Origin: Rhodospirillales bacterium URHD0017
GTDB taxonomy: Bacteria > Pseudomonadota > Alphaproteobacteria > Reyranellales > Reyranellaceae
Direction of reading: 5' to 3'
NCBI GenBank assembly: GCA_900110395.1
Contig: FODP01000007.1
Coordinates: 372,001 to 436,000, forward strand
Length of the DNA: 64,000 nucleotides
Shown here: in pieces, positions 33,085-41,709 of the stretch
Numbering within the stretch: the stretch's first letter is position 1
Layout of the letters: every line of letters begins with the position of its first letter
Notes under the pieces: model-generated
Told to the model about the DNA's origin: nothing
The model's input: only the letters and a program-made list of their open reading frames with translations
Database searches by the model: none
Position numbers and translations under genes: made by a program

Positions 33085-33513
33085 CATGCTCCTCTCCCCC
33101 GCTAGGGGGAGAGGCTGGGTGAGGGGGTTACAGGTGATGATCGTTCAAAGCGATCTCTATCGCAGTCCAGATCCCTTCAGGATTCTGTACGACTTCGTTG
33201 ACCCAGAATCTGAGGACCCGCCAGCCTTCGCGTTCCATCTCAGTCGTCCGACGAGTATCTGCCTCAACCTGAAACGCGTGATGCTCGCCATCGATCTCGA
33301 TGACGAGTTTCGTGGATACACAGGCGAAGTCGGCGAAATACGGCCCGATCGGATGTTGTCGACGAAATTTCACGCCGGCGATCCGACGGTCACGGATCAG
33401 GTCCCAACAGATCTTTTCTGCTCGGCTACCTTTGCGGCGCAGCTCGCGCGCTTTCGAGACCTTGTCCATGCCCCCTCACCCAGCCTCTCCCCCTAGCGGG
33501 GGAGAGGAGCATG
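33085..33513 (-). mobile_element. Candidate mobile cassette: DUF559 gene between perfect 43-bp inverted repeats
   Basis: The arms at 33085-33127 and 33471-33513 are exact reverse complements over 43 bp. Each contains a hairpin with a 10-bp stem and a GCTA loop, followed by a GGTGAGGGGG-type tail. Between them lies only the DUF559 gene: its TAA abuts the left arm and its ATG is one base from the right arm. The same arm recurs at 39483-39525 with 41 of 43 positions identical, but there the pair has only 15 bases between arms. Movement of the cassette is inference; no target-site duplication was established. Confidence 0.5.
33128..33469 (-). CDS. DUF559 domain protein (Vsr/PD-(D/E)XK-like nuclease fold)
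   Basis: The 113-residue protein starts [19 protein letters not shown] and has the DUF559 pattern: [40 protein letters not shown] and [11 protein letters not shown]. The family resembles very-short-patch-repair endonucleases, with likely catalytic acids at AEK, the FADF aspartate and EIDGEH. Its base composition is lower in GC than the neighbours (33 of 60 bases in 33181-33240). The ribosome site GAGGGGG comes from the right inverted-repeat arm itself. Whether it nicks its own repeats is unknown. Confidence 0.85.
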   Translation of the reverse strand: MDKVSKARELRRKGSRAEKICWDLIRDRRIAGVKFRRQHPIGPYFADFACVSTKLVIEIDGEHHAFQVEADTRRTTEMEREGWRVLRFWVNEVVQNPEGIWTAIEIALNDHHL

Positions 33514-33544
33514 AGGGAAATGCAAGGCACGATTGTGGCCACGA

Positions 33545-34342
33545 TCACCCCACTAGCGCCAATGGCGCGATGAAGCGGGTGATCTCCGACAACACATACG
33601 CCGGCTGCTGCAGATGCGGACTGTGGCCGCAGTCGGGGACCAGGCGGGTCTCGCAGTAGCCGCCGACCTTGCCGGCGATGATGCCGAGCTGCAGCTCGCT
33701 GCCGTATTCGTCGTCCTCGCCCTGGATTGCCTGCACCGGCACGACGACGCCGGGCAGCCGACCGTCGGCATCCATCGGCTCGAAACCCGGCGCCACCCAG
33801 GCGTCGGACCACAGGCGGAAGCAGCCGTCGGTGTTGTCGCCGTGATACTTCATCAGCCGCTGGCGCAGCTCGCCCGCCGCGAATGCCTCGCGCGCCTTCG
33901 CGATGCTCGCCACGCACACCGGCTCGTTGATGGCATGCGCCGCCAAGGTCACGACCGCGCGCAATGGCTCGGGATCGCGCGCCGCGTAGTTCAGCGCAAT
34001 GGTGCCGCCGTCACTGTGCCCGACCAGCACGCAGTCCTCGATTCCGAGCTTGTGCAACAGCCGCGGCAGCACCTCGTCGGCCTCGATCTCCATGTAGCGC
34101 ACCCCGGGATCGGCCGGCCACGGGCTCGAGCCGCCATAGCCGGTGCGGTCATAGACGATGCCGGCCGTGCGCGTCGCATCGCAGAGTTTCTGCGGAAAGT
34201 CGCGCCACATCTCGATGCAGCCCAGCCCTTCGTGCAAAAACACCAGGGTCGTGCGCTCGAGCCCGTCGGACTGCTGCGGCGCGAGGCGGCGCAGGCGCAG
34301 GCGGCGGTCGCCGAGGTCCAAAAGTTCGTCTGAAGTCGTCAC
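33545..34342 (-). CDS. Alpha/beta hydrolase
   Basis: The 265-residue protein has the alpha/beta-hydrolase core: LVFLHEGLGCIEMW (oxyanion region), nucleophile Ser110 in VGHSDGGTIAL, an acidic loop in QGEDDEYG and a histidine in DCGHSPHLQQP. It resembles the MhpC/epoxide-hydrolase-like esterases; the substrate is unknown. The start is a GTG at 34342; the long open frame further upstream is antisense to the response regulator gene. It is divergent from that regulator with 93 bases between. Confidence 0.85.
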   Translation of the reverse strand: MTTSDELLDLGDRRLRLRRLAPQQSDGLERTTLVFLHEGLGCIEMWRDFPQKLCDATRTAGIVYDRTGYGGSSPWPADPGVRYMEIEADEVLPRLLHKLGIEDCVLVGHSDGGTIALNYAARDPEPLRAVVTLAAHAINEPVCVASIAKAREAFAAGELRQRLMKYHGDNTDGCFRLWSDAWVAPGFEPMDADGRLPGVVVPVQAIQGEDDEYGSELQLGIIAGKVGGYCETRLVPDCGHSPHLQQPAYVLSEITRFIAPLALVG

Positions 34343-34435
34343 CCCGTCAGATGTAGCCGTCAGCAGGCGTTGTGAGAAGGCAAGCCGTGCTAGGATTGCC
34401 GCCAGGGCAAACAGGCGGAAAGGAGGACCACGCCG

Positions 34436-35116
34436 ATGAGGGTCCTTCTGGTCGAGGACAGCACCGAGCTCGTCGCCTTGTTGAAGAAGGGTCTGGCGCA
34501 GGGCGGCTTCTCTGCCGACGCCGTGTGCACGGCCGCCGACGCCGCGCACGCGCTCGCAACCATGCGCTATGCCGCGATGGTGCTCGACCGTGGCCTGCCC
34601 GACGAAGACGGCCTCAGCCTGCTGCGCGACATGCGCCGCCGCGGCGATTCCACGCCCGTCCTGGTGCTGACCGCGCGCGACGGCGTCACCGACCGTGTCG
34701 CCGGCCTGCGCGACGGCGCCGACGACTACATGGCGAAGCCCTTCGCCATGGAAGAGCTGATCGCCCGCCTGCAGGCGCTGCTGCGCCGCTCCGACAACCT
34801 GCTCGGCCGCCGGCTCACCTTCGGCAACGTCGCGCTCGACACCGAGGGCCGCCAGGTGATCATCGGCGGCACCGTACGCGCCTTCCCGGCGCGCGAGACC
34901 GCGGTGCTGGAGATCCTGCTGCGGCGCAGCGGCAACGTCGCCCCCAAACGGCTGTTCGAGGACCACCTGTTCGGCCTGTCGGGCGACGTCGGCTCGAACG
35001 CCGTCGAGGTCTATATCCATCGCCTGCGCAAGATGCTGGCCGACTCCGGCGCTACGGTGAAGATCCATACGGTGCGCGGCGTCGGCTACCTGATGTCCGA
35101 GGAAAAGACGGGATGA
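34436..35116 (+). CDS. OmpR-family response regulator
   Basis: The 226-residue protein has a receiver domain with acidic residues near the start (LLVEDST), phospho-acceptor Asp51 in MVLDRGLPDEDG and Lys in MAKPFAMEEL. It is followed by a winged-helix output domain ending in VEVYIHRLRKML and HTVRGVGYLM. It pairs with the kinase gene that follows, resembling the QseB/PmrA group. Its stop codon lies in the first unit of an 11-bp tandem repeat that leads to the kinase start. Confidence 0.95.
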   Translation: MRVLLVEDSTELVALLKKGLAQGGFSADAVCTAADAAHALATMRYAAMVLDRGLPDEDGLSLLRDMRRRGDSTPVLVLTARDGVTDRVAGLRDGADDYMAKPFAMEELIARLQALLRRSDNLLGRRLTFGNVALDTEGRQVIIGGTVRAFPARETAVLEILLRRSGNVAPKRLFEDHLFGLSGDVGSNAVEVYIHRLRKMLADSGATVKIHTVRGVGYLMSEEKTG

Positions 35117-35160
35117 CCAACGGATGACCAACGGATGACCAACGGGTGACCGACGGGTGA
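35111..35160 (+). repeat. 11-bp tandem repeat carrying stop/start overlaps between regulator and kinase
   Basis: Three exact units GGATGACCAAC (35111-35143) are followed by a variant GGGTGACCGAC and a partial unit GGGTGA. Every unit contains an ATGA or GTGA, so the junction holds several start/stop overlaps. The regulator stops in the first unit and the kinase GTG at 35157 lies in the last. Because 11 is not a multiple of three, gain or loss of a unit would change the frame and distance between genes. Confidence 0.85.
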
Positions 35161-36527
35161 ACCGCTTCCGCTCGATCCTCTCGCGCGTCGTGGCGCTGCA
35201 CGTCGCGGCGATTGCGGTGATCTCGGTCGTGATGCCGCTGGCGCTCTACTGGCTGCTCAACGAGGCGGCCAACGGCCTGCATCGCGATGCCTTGCGCAGC
35301 CAGGCGGTGACCATCAGCGGCTTCCTGAAGCCGCTGGCCAACGGCGTCGTGCTCGACATCCCGCCCGAGATGGAGCCGCTCTATGCCGGCAGCTACGGGC
35401 TCTATTCCTATGCCGTGCTCGACCAGGCGGGCAATGTCCTGTTCTCCTCGCGCAACGACGGCAGCGCGCTGTTCCCGCCCAAGGAGGTGCATAGCGGCGA
35501 CTGGGCGATGCGCCGGCGCAGCACCGGCTCGGTGCTGTTCGGCGTCAGCGTGGCGCGCACCGTCGACGGCCACACCTACCTGATCCAGGTGGCCCAGGAC
35601 CTGTCGCATCGCGACGTCATCATCGACGATATCGTCGCCTCGTTCTTTCCCAGCGTCGCCTGGATCACCTTCCCGCTGCTTCTGGCGCTGCTCCTGATCG
35701 ACATCATGATCTTCCGCCGGGCGCTGAAGCCGGTGCGCGAGGCCTCGACCACGGCCGCCGCGATCGGCCCGACCAGCGCCGAGGTGCGCCTGCCGGAAGC
35801 GGCGATGCCGACCGAGATCGTGCCGCTGGTGCACGCCGTCAACCAGGCGCTCGATCGTCTCGAGAGGGGCTTTCGTGCCCAGCGCGACTTCACCGGCGAC
35901 ATGGCGCACGAGTTGCGCACGCCGCTCACCATCATCCGCGCCCGCGTCGATTCCCTGGAGCCCGGCCCGTTGCGCGACGAGCTGCGCAACGACCTCGAGA
36001 ACATGACGCACATCGTCAACCAGGTGCTCGACATCGCCGAGCTGGAAAGCTTCATCGTCGCCAGCGACGCCCGCGCCGACCTGCAGGCGGTCTGCGCCGA
36101 GGCCGTGGCCTTCATGGCGCCGGTTGCCGTCGCCCAGTCCAGGAACATCGCGCTCGGCGGCAGCGAGCAGCCGGTCTGGGTGGTCGGCCATTCCGAGGCG
36201 CTGTTCCGCGCCGTGCGCAACCTGATCGAGAACGCCATCCGCCACGCCCCGGCCGGCGGGTCGGTCGAGGTCGAGGTCCTGGCCGACGGCACCGTGCGCG
36301 TGCTCGACGACGGGCCGGGCGTGCCCGAGGCCGAGCGCGAATCGATCTTTCGGCGCTTCTGGCGACGCGACCGCACCAAGGCTGAAAGCCGGGGCCTGGG
36401 TCTGGCGATCGTGGCCCGGGTCGCCGAGACCCACGACGGCAGCGTCACGGTCGAGAACCGCCCGGCCGGGGGGGCCGCCTTCACGCTCCGCCTGCGGCCG
36501 GCGGCCGGCTTGACCGCCGCAAATTGA
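35157..36527 (+). CDS. Membrane sensor histidine kinase
   Basis: The 456-residue protein has membrane helices at about 11-35 and 165-187 with a periplasmic sensor region between them, then HisKA with His251 in MAHELRTPLTII, and a HATPase domain (NLIENAIRHAP, LDDGPGVP, SRGLGLAIV). It belongs to the QseC/PmrB-like group and should phosphorylate the upstream OmpR-type regulator. The GTG start lies in the 11-bp repeat and is the only start that keeps the first helix whole. The signal is unknown. Confidence 0.93.
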   Translation: MNRFRSILSRVVALHVAAIAVISVVMPLALYWLLNEAANGLHRDALRSQAVTISGFLKPLANGVVLDIPPEMEPLYAGSYGLYSYAVLDQAGNVLFSSRNDGSALFPPKEVHSGDWAMRRRSTGSVLFGVSVARTVDGHTYLIQVAQDLSHRDVIIDDIVASFFPSVAWITFPLLLALLLIDIMIFRRALKPVREASTTAAAIGPTSAEVRLPEAAMPTEIVPLVHAVNQALDRLERGFRAQRDFTGDMAHELRTPLTIIRARVDSLEPGPLRDELRNDLENMTHIVNQVLDIAELESFIVASDARADLQAVCAEAVAFMAPVAVAQSRNIALGGSEQPVWVVGHSEALFRAVRNLIENAIRHAPAGGSVEVEVLADGTVRVLDDGPGVPEAERESIFRRFWRRDRTKAESRGLGLAIVARVAETHDGSVTVENRPAGGAAFTLRLRPAAGLTAAN

Positions 36528-36603
36528 CTGTGGCTATCTGCCCCCGACGCCGCCGCACCATCAACAATCAAGATCAAGGCGGTCCCAGGGAGCCAGGCCA
36601 GGG

Positions 36604-38583
36604 ATGACGACGGGAACGGCCGATACCGCGACCGACGCTCGGGACACGTTTCCCAAGCTGTTGGCGGAGCGCGCCCGGACGAGCCCCGGCCGGCCGGCCT
36701 ACCGCGAAAAGGAATACGGTATCTGGCAGAGCCATGACTGGGCCCATGTCGCGGCCGAGATCCGCCTGTTCGCCGCCGGCCTCGCCGATCTCGGGTTTCG
36801 CCGGGGTGACCGTCTGATCGTGGTCGGCGACAACCGTCCGCTGCTCTACTGGTCGATGTGCGCGGCGCAGTCGCTGGGTGGCGTGCCGGTGCCGGTCTAC
36901 CAGGACTCGGTGGCCGACGAGCTCGCCTATGTCGTCGAGCATGCCGGCGCGCGCTTCGCGCTCGCCGAGAACCAGGAGCAGGTCGACAAGCTCCTGGAGA
37001 TCCAGAAGAAGGTGCCGACGCTCGCCGTCGTGATGTACCAGGACCCGCGCGGGCTTCGGCACTACGAGCGGCTGTTGTCGGTCGAGGAGGTGCAGCAACG
37101 CGGCGCCAAGCGGCTCGAGACGACGCCCGATCTCGTTTCTTCCGAGGTTGCCCGCGGCCGCGGTTCGGACGACGCCATCATGCTCTACACCTCGGGCACG
37201 ACAGGCCGGCCCAAGGGCGCCGTGCTGAGCTACGACAACCTGGTCTGGGCCGCCAAGGCCGGCGCCGATTTCGACGGGCTGAAGGAAGGCGACGAACTCC
37301 TGTCCTACCTGCCGATGGCGTGGGTCGGCGATCACATCTTCTCCTATGCCCAGTGCTACGTCGTCGGGCTGGTGGTGAACTGCCCGGAGTCGGCCGCCAC
37401 GGTGATGACCGACCTGCGCGAGATCGGCCCGACCTATTACTTCGCGCCGCCGCGCGTGCTCGAGAACCTGATCACCCAGGTGACGATCCGCATGGAGGAT
37501 GCCGGCTTCATCAAGCGCCGGCTGTTCCAGTATTTCATGGCGCTGGCGCGCAAGGTCGGGCCGGCGCTGCTCGACGGCCGGCCGGTGTCATGGCTCGACC
37601 GGCTGCTCTACGGTGCCGGCAATCTCCTGATCTACGGCCCGCTCAAGAACACGCTGGGCATGAGCCGCGTGCGCGTCGCCTACACGGCGGGCGAGGCGGT
37701 GGGACCGGAGATCTTCAACTTCTATCGCGCGCTCGGCGTGAACATGAAGCAGCTCTACGGCCAGACCGAGGCCTCGGTGTTCGTCACCATCCATCCCAAC
37801 GGCGAGGTCTTCCCCGACACGGTCGGCAAGCCGGTAGCGAACGTCGAGCTCCGGATCGCCGAGTCGGGCGAGGTGCTCTATCGCAGCCCGGGCGTGTTCA
37901 AGGAGTATTTCAAGAACCCGCAGGCGACCACCGACACCAAGACCGCGGACGGCTGGGTCCATACCGGCGACGCGGGCTACCTCGACGAACGAGGCCATCT
38001 CCGCATCATCGACAGAGCCAAGGATGTCGGGAAGCTGAACGACGGCACGCTGTTTGCACCCAAGTTCATCGAGAACAAGCTGAAGTTCTTCCCGCACATC
38101 AACGAGGCGGTGGCGTTCGGCCATGGCCGCGACTTCGTGGCGGTGTTCGTCAACATCGACATGGTCGCGGTCGGCGACTGGGCCGAGCGGCGCAACATCG
38201 CTTATGCGAGCTACCAGGAGCTGGCGGCTCGCCAGGAGGTCTACGACCTGGTGCAGAGCGAGATCGAGCGCGTCAACCGCGACCTCGCCGCCGATCCGCG
38301 CATGGCGGGCGCGCAGATCCGCCGGTTCCTGATCCTTCACAAGGCGCTCGACGCCGACGACGGCGAGCTCACGCGCACCAACAAGGTGCGCCGCGGCTTC
38401 ATCGGCGAGCGCTACAAGTCCCTGGTCGATGCCCTCTACGGCACGGCCAGGACCGCCCACATCAAGGTCGATGTCACCTTCGAGGACGGCCGCAAGGGCG
38501 CGATCGAAGGCGACGTCGAGATCCGCGACCTCGCCCCCCATCCGGGCGCCGGCGGCGCGGTCCCGCTGCGCAAGGCAAGCTGA
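36604..38583 (+). CDS. Long-chain acyl-CoA synthetase-like AMP-binding enzyme
   Basis: The 659-residue protein has an adenylate-forming core: YTSGTTGRPKGAVLSYDN, an A5-like YGQTEASVF motif, GWVHTGDAGYLDERGHL, and IDRAKDVGKLNDG. The size and lack of a typical C-terminal KxxGK stretch resemble FadD15-type ligases that sit at the head of Liv-type transporter operons in alpha- and betaproteobacteria. It may activate the imported acid (a fatty or aromatic acid) as its CoA ester. It precedes livG, but a palindrome has been placed between them. Confidence 0.9.
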   Translation: MTTGTADTATDARDTFPKLLAERARTSPGRPAYREKEYGIWQSHDWAHVAAEIRLFAAGLADLGFRRGDRLIVVGDNRPLLYWSMCAAQSLGGVPVPVYQDSVADELAYVVEHAGARFALAENQEQVDKLLEIQKKVPTLAVVMYQDPRGLRHYERLLSVEEVQQRGAKRLETTPDLVSSEVARGRGSDDAIMLYTSGTTGRPKGAVLSYDNLVWAAKAGADFDGLKEGDELLSYLPMAWVGDHIFSYAQCYVVGLVVNCPESAATVMTDLREIGPTYYFAPPRVLENLITQVTIRMEDAGFIKRRLFQYFMALARKVGPALLDGRPVSWLDRLLYGAGNLLIYGPLKNTLGMSRVRVAYTAGEAVGPEIFNFYRALGVNMKQLYGQTEASVFVTIHPNGEVFPDTVGKPVANVELRIAESGEVLYRSPGVFKEYFKNPQATTDTKTADGWVHTGDAGYLDERGHLRIIDRAKDVGKLNDGTLFAPKFIENKLKFFPHINEAVAFGHGRDFVAVFVNIDMVAVGDWAERRNIAYASYQELAARQEVYDLVQSEIERVNRDLAADPRMAGAQIRRFLILHKALDADDGELTRTNKVRRGFIGERYKSLVDALYGTARTAHIKVDVTFEDGRKGAIEGDVEIRDLAPHPGAGGAVPLRKAS

Positions 38584-38602
38584 TGCTAAGTCTTCGTCTT
38601 CC

Positions 38603-38661
38603 GGACCGCGGGCCTCCAGGCCCGCTCATGCTCATGATGCGGGCCTGGAGGCCCGCGGTCC
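38603..38661. repeat. Perfect 23-bp inverted repeat (family 2) just before livG
   Basis: Arms 38603-38625 and 38639-38661 are perfect complements around a 13-base loop. The right arm ends one base before the ATG of livG (38663). The outer GGACCGCGGGC and GCCCGCGGTCC ends match those of the palindrome at 15435-15482. In the mRNA this would be a very stable hairpin occupying the place of a ribosome site. Confidence 0.88.
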
Positions 38662-38662
38662 A

Positions 38663-39451
38663 ATGACACGCACCCGTTCCTTCAACGAGGTCCTGCTCGC
38701 CGTCGAGAACATCAGCCTGTCGTTCGGCGGCGTGAAGGCGCTCTCCGACATCAGCTTCGACATCGCCAAGGGCGAGATCCGCGCCATCATCGGCCCCAAC
38801 GGCGCCGGCAAGTCGTCGATGCTGAACTGCATCAACGGCTTCTATCACCCGCAGCAGGGCGCCATCACCTACAAGGGCGTGCGCCGCAGCCAGATGCGTC
38901 CGCACCAGGCGGCCGAGCAGGGCATCGGCCGGACCTTTCAGAACATCGCGCTGTTCCGCGGCATGTCGACCCTCGACAACATCATGACCGGCCGCAACCT
39001 CCGCATGAAGACCGGCCTGTTCTGGCAGGCGCTGCGCATCGGCCCGGCGGCGCGCGAGGAGATCGAGCACCGCAAGGTGGTCGAGCACATCATCGACTTC
39101 CTCGAGATCCAGCACATTCGCAAGGTGCCTGTCGGCCAGCTGCCCTACGGCCTGCAGAAGCGCGTCGAGCTTGGCCGCGCCCTGGCGGCGCAACCCGAGC
39201 TCCTGCTGCTCGACGAGCCGATGGCCGGCATGAACATCGAGGAGAAGCAGGACATGTGCCGCTTCGTGCTCGACGTGAACGACGAGTTCGGCACCACGAT
39301 CTGCCTGATCGAGCACGACATGGGCGTGGTCATGGACATCTCCGACCGCGTCGTCGTCCTCGACTACGGCAAGAAGATCGGCGACGGCGTGCCCGACGAG
39401 ATCAAGGGCAACCAGGCGGTGATCGACGCCTATCTCGGGGTCAGTCACTGA
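38663..39451 (+). CDS. livG: Liv-type ABC transporter ATP-binding protein (LivG)
   Basis: The 262-residue protein has Walker A GPNGAGKSS, a Q-loop around GRTFQNIALF, a divergent signature LPYGLQKRVELGRALA (with YGLQK in place of SGGQ), Walker B LLLLDEPMAG and a switch histidine in LIEHDMG. This is the LivG half of a branched-chain amino acid type importer; here the cargo may be an organic acid because the operon starts with an acyl-CoA ligase. The ATG at 38663 has no Shine-Dalgarno sequence and sits against a strong hairpin, so translation is likely low or starts in an unusual way. Confidence 0.92.
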   Translation: MTRTRSFNEVLLAVENISLSFGGVKALSDISFDIAKGEIRAIIGPNGAGKSSMLNCINGFYHPQQGAITYKGVRRSQMRPHQAAEQGIGRTFQNIALFRGMSTLDNIMTGRNLRMKTGLFWQALRIGPAAREEIEHRKVVEHIIDFLEIQHIRKVPVGQLPYGLQKRVELGRALAAQPELLLLDEPMAGMNIEEKQDMCRFVLDVNDEFGTTICLIEHDMGVVMDISDRVVVLDYGKKIGDGVPDEIKGNQAVIDAYLGVSH

Positions 39452-39482
39452 TGACGCGCGTGAGCTTCTTCTCCCGTTCCCT

Positions 39483-39585
39483 CATGCTCCTCTCCCCCGC
39501 TAGGGGGAGAGGCGGGGAGAGGGGGCTACTCACGTCGATTCCCCCTCTCCTAACCTCTCCCCCTGGCGGGGGAGAGGAACTTGAG
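39483..39585. repeat. Paired palindrome, near-empty form of the DUF559 cassette arms, between livG and livH
   Basis: The left arm 39483-39525 is 41 of 43 identical to the left arm of the DUF559 cassette (33085-33127), and the right arm (39541-39585) is its diverged reverse complement. Only 15 bases (39526-39540) lie between. It interrupts the Liv operon without breaking a gene. Confidence 0.88.
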
Positions 39586-39629
39586 AAGAAGATGAGAAGA
39601 AAGACGAAGCTGACCCGGGGGGACGTGTA

Positions 39630-40556
39630 ATGGCTTTCTTCCTCGAAGTCCTGATCGGCGGCCTGCTGGCGGGCGTGCTCTATTCGCTTGTCGCGCTGGG
39701 CTTCGTGCTGATCTTCAAGGCATCGGGCGTGTTCAACTTCGCCCAGGGCGCCATGGTGCTGACGGCGGCGCTGGCGCTGGTGCGCACCCTCGACATCGCC
39801 CAGAAGGAATGGCACTGGCCATTCGGCCTGGCCTTGGCTGCGGGCTTCGCGTTCGCCGCCGTCGTCATGGCCGTCATCGCCTGGGCCGCCGAGCGCATGG
39901 TGCTGCGCAAGCTCGTCAACCAGGAAGGCATCATCCTTTTCATGGCCACGATCGGCATGACCTTCTTCATCGAGGGGTTGGCCCAGACCCTGTTCGGCGC
40001 CGACGTCTATCCCCTCAATATCGGCCTGCCCAAGGAGCCGGTCTTCATTCTGGAGTCGGTGTTCGACGGCGGCATCCTGGTGAACGAGCTCGACATCTGG
40101 GCGGCCGTCATCGCCGGCCTTCTGGTGGCGGGGCTGGCGCTGTTCTTCCAGCGCACCCGCATCGGACGCGCTTTGCGCGCCGTGGCCGACGACCACGCCG
40201 CCGCCCAGTCGGTCGGCATTCCGCTGAACCAGATCTGGTTCATCGTCTGGCTGGTCGCCGGCCTGGTGGCGCTGGTCGCCGGCGCGGTGTGGGGCAGCAA
40301 GCTCGGCGTGCAGTTCTCGCTCTCGCTGTTGGCGCTGAAGGCGCTTCCCGTGCTGATCCTGGGCGGCTTCACCTCGGTGCCGGGGGCGATCATCGGCGGC
40401 CTGATCATCGGTGCCGGCGAGAAGCTTGCGGAAGTGTTCGTCGGACCGTCGATGGGCGGCGGCATAGAGATCTGGTTTGCCTACGTGCTGGCGCTGTTGT
40501 TCCTGCTGGTCAGGCCGCAGGGCCTGTTCGGCGAACGCATCATCGAGCGCGTCTAG
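39630..40556 (+). CDS. livH: Liv-type ABC transporter permease (LivH)
   Basis: The 308-residue protein has about eight membrane helices and the LivH/BPD_transp_2 pattern: LIGGLLAGVLYSLVALGFVL at the start, then ASGVFNFAQGAMVL, and the late RAVADDHAAAQSVGIPLNQI loop which contacts the ATPases. It forms half of the import channel. The final residues overlap no other gene; LivM follows after ten bases. Confidence 0.94.
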   Translation: MAFFLEVLIGGLLAGVLYSLVALGFVLIFKASGVFNFAQGAMVLTAALALVRTLDIAQKEWHWPFGLALAAGFAFAAVVMAVIAWAAERMVLRKLVNQEGIILFMATIGMTFFIEGLAQTLFGADVYPLNIGLPKEPVFILESVFDGGILVNELDIWAAVIAGLLVAGLALFFQRTRIGRALRAVADDHAAAQSVGIPLNQIWFIVWLVAGLVALVAGAVWGSKLGVQFSLSLLALKALPVLILGGFTSVPGAIIGGLIIGAGEKLAEVFVGPSMGGGIEIWFAYVLALLFLLVRPQGLFGERIIERV

Positions 40557-40566
40557 GGAGGCGGGC

Positions 40567-41643
40567 GTGTTCTATCGCGAGGCCGGCCAGTACAAGGCAA
40601 GCTACCAAGCGGACCAGGCGATCTTCCCGATCGCCCAGGATCGCATCGTCGTCGTGGCGCTGCTGGCTGTCGCCTTCCTGGTCGTGCCGTTCGTCGTCAG
40701 CGAATACACCTACCGCGCCGTCCTGATCCCGGTCGTCATTCTGTCGCTGGCAGCGATCGGGCTGAACGTGCTGATGGGCTATTGCGGACAGGTCTCGCTC
40801 GGCTCGGGTGCCTTCATGGCGGTCGGCGCCTACGCAGCCTTCAACCTCTCCGTCCGGCTGCCCTTCCTCAATCCCTTCGTCTGTATCCTGCTGGGCGGCT
40901 TCGTCGCGGCGGGCGTCGGCATCGCCTTCGGCGTGCCCAGCCTCCGCATCAAGGGCTTCTATCTCGCCTGCGCCACCCTGGCGGCGCAGTTCTTCGCCGA
41001 CTGGGCATTCCTGCGCATCAAATGGTTCACCAACTATACGCCGTCCGGCTCGGTCAACGCCCCGCCGCTGCAGGCCTTCGGCTATGACCTCTCCTCGCCG
41101 ACGGCCAACTACCTGGTGTCGCTGGTTTTCGCGGTCGTGCTGGGGCTCGCCGCCAAGAACATCGTGCGCGGTCACGTTGGCCGCCAGTGGATGGCGATCC
41201 GCGACATGGATATCGCTGCCGAGATCATCGGCGTGCGGCCGATGTATGCCAAGCTCACCGCCTTCGCCGTATCGTCGTTCCTGATCGGCGTGGCGGGCGG
41301 CCTGTGGGCCTTCGTCTATCTCGGCTCGTGGGAGCCGGCGGCCTTCTCGATCGACCGCTCCTTCCAGCTCATGTTCATGGTCATCATCGGCGGCCTTGGC
41401 TCGATCCTGGGCAGCGTGCTGGGCGCGGCCTTCATCGTGCTGTTGCCGATCTTCCTCAATCAGGCGCTGCCGCCGTTGGGCGCCCTGTTCGGCTGGAAGA
41501 TCAGCACCGCCACGGTGTCGCACTTCGAATCGATGATCTTCGGCGCCCTGATCGTGTTTTTCCTGATCGTCGAGCCGCATGGCCTCGCGCGATTGTGGTC
41601 GGTCGCCAAGGAGAAGCTCCGGCTGTGGCCCTTCCCGCACTGA
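40567..41643 (+). CDS. livM: Liv-type ABC transporter permease (LivM)
   Basis: The 358-residue protein has the LivM layout with about nine helices, LNVLMGYCGQVSLGSGAFMA near residue 65 and WMAIRDMDIAAEIIGVRPMY as the ATPase-contact loop. GTG at 40567 is preceded by GGGAGG, which decides the start; the upstream residues in the same frame overlap livH. It pairs with LivH. Confidence 0.93.
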   Translation: MFYREAGQYKASYQADQAIFPIAQDRIVVVALLAVAFLVVPFVVSEYTYRAVLIPVVILSLAAIGLNVLMGYCGQVSLGSGAFMAVGAYAAFNLSVRLPFLNPFVCILLGGFVAAGVGIAFGVPSLRIKGFYLACATLAAQFFADWAFLRIKWFTNYTPSGSVNAPPLQAFGYDLSSPTANYLVSLVFAVVLGLAAKNIVRGHVGRQWMAIRDMDIAAEIIGVRPMYAKLTAFAVSSFLIGVAGGLWAFVYLGSWEPAAFSIDRSFQLMFMVIIGGLGSILGSVLGAAFIVLLPIFLNQALPPLGALFGWKISTATVSHFESMIFGALIVFFLIVEPHGLARLWSVAKEKLRLWPFPH

Positions 41644-41709
41644 GCGGGAGAGGATAGGTTTTCATCAAGGACGGCCTCAGGGACCGTTCATAATCGTAAG
41701 GAGGAACGA

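Noticed and set aside
33061..33520. CRISPR array
   Set aside because: The repeats here and elsewhere are inverted pairs, not regularly spaced direct repeats with varied spacers, and no cas gene is present.
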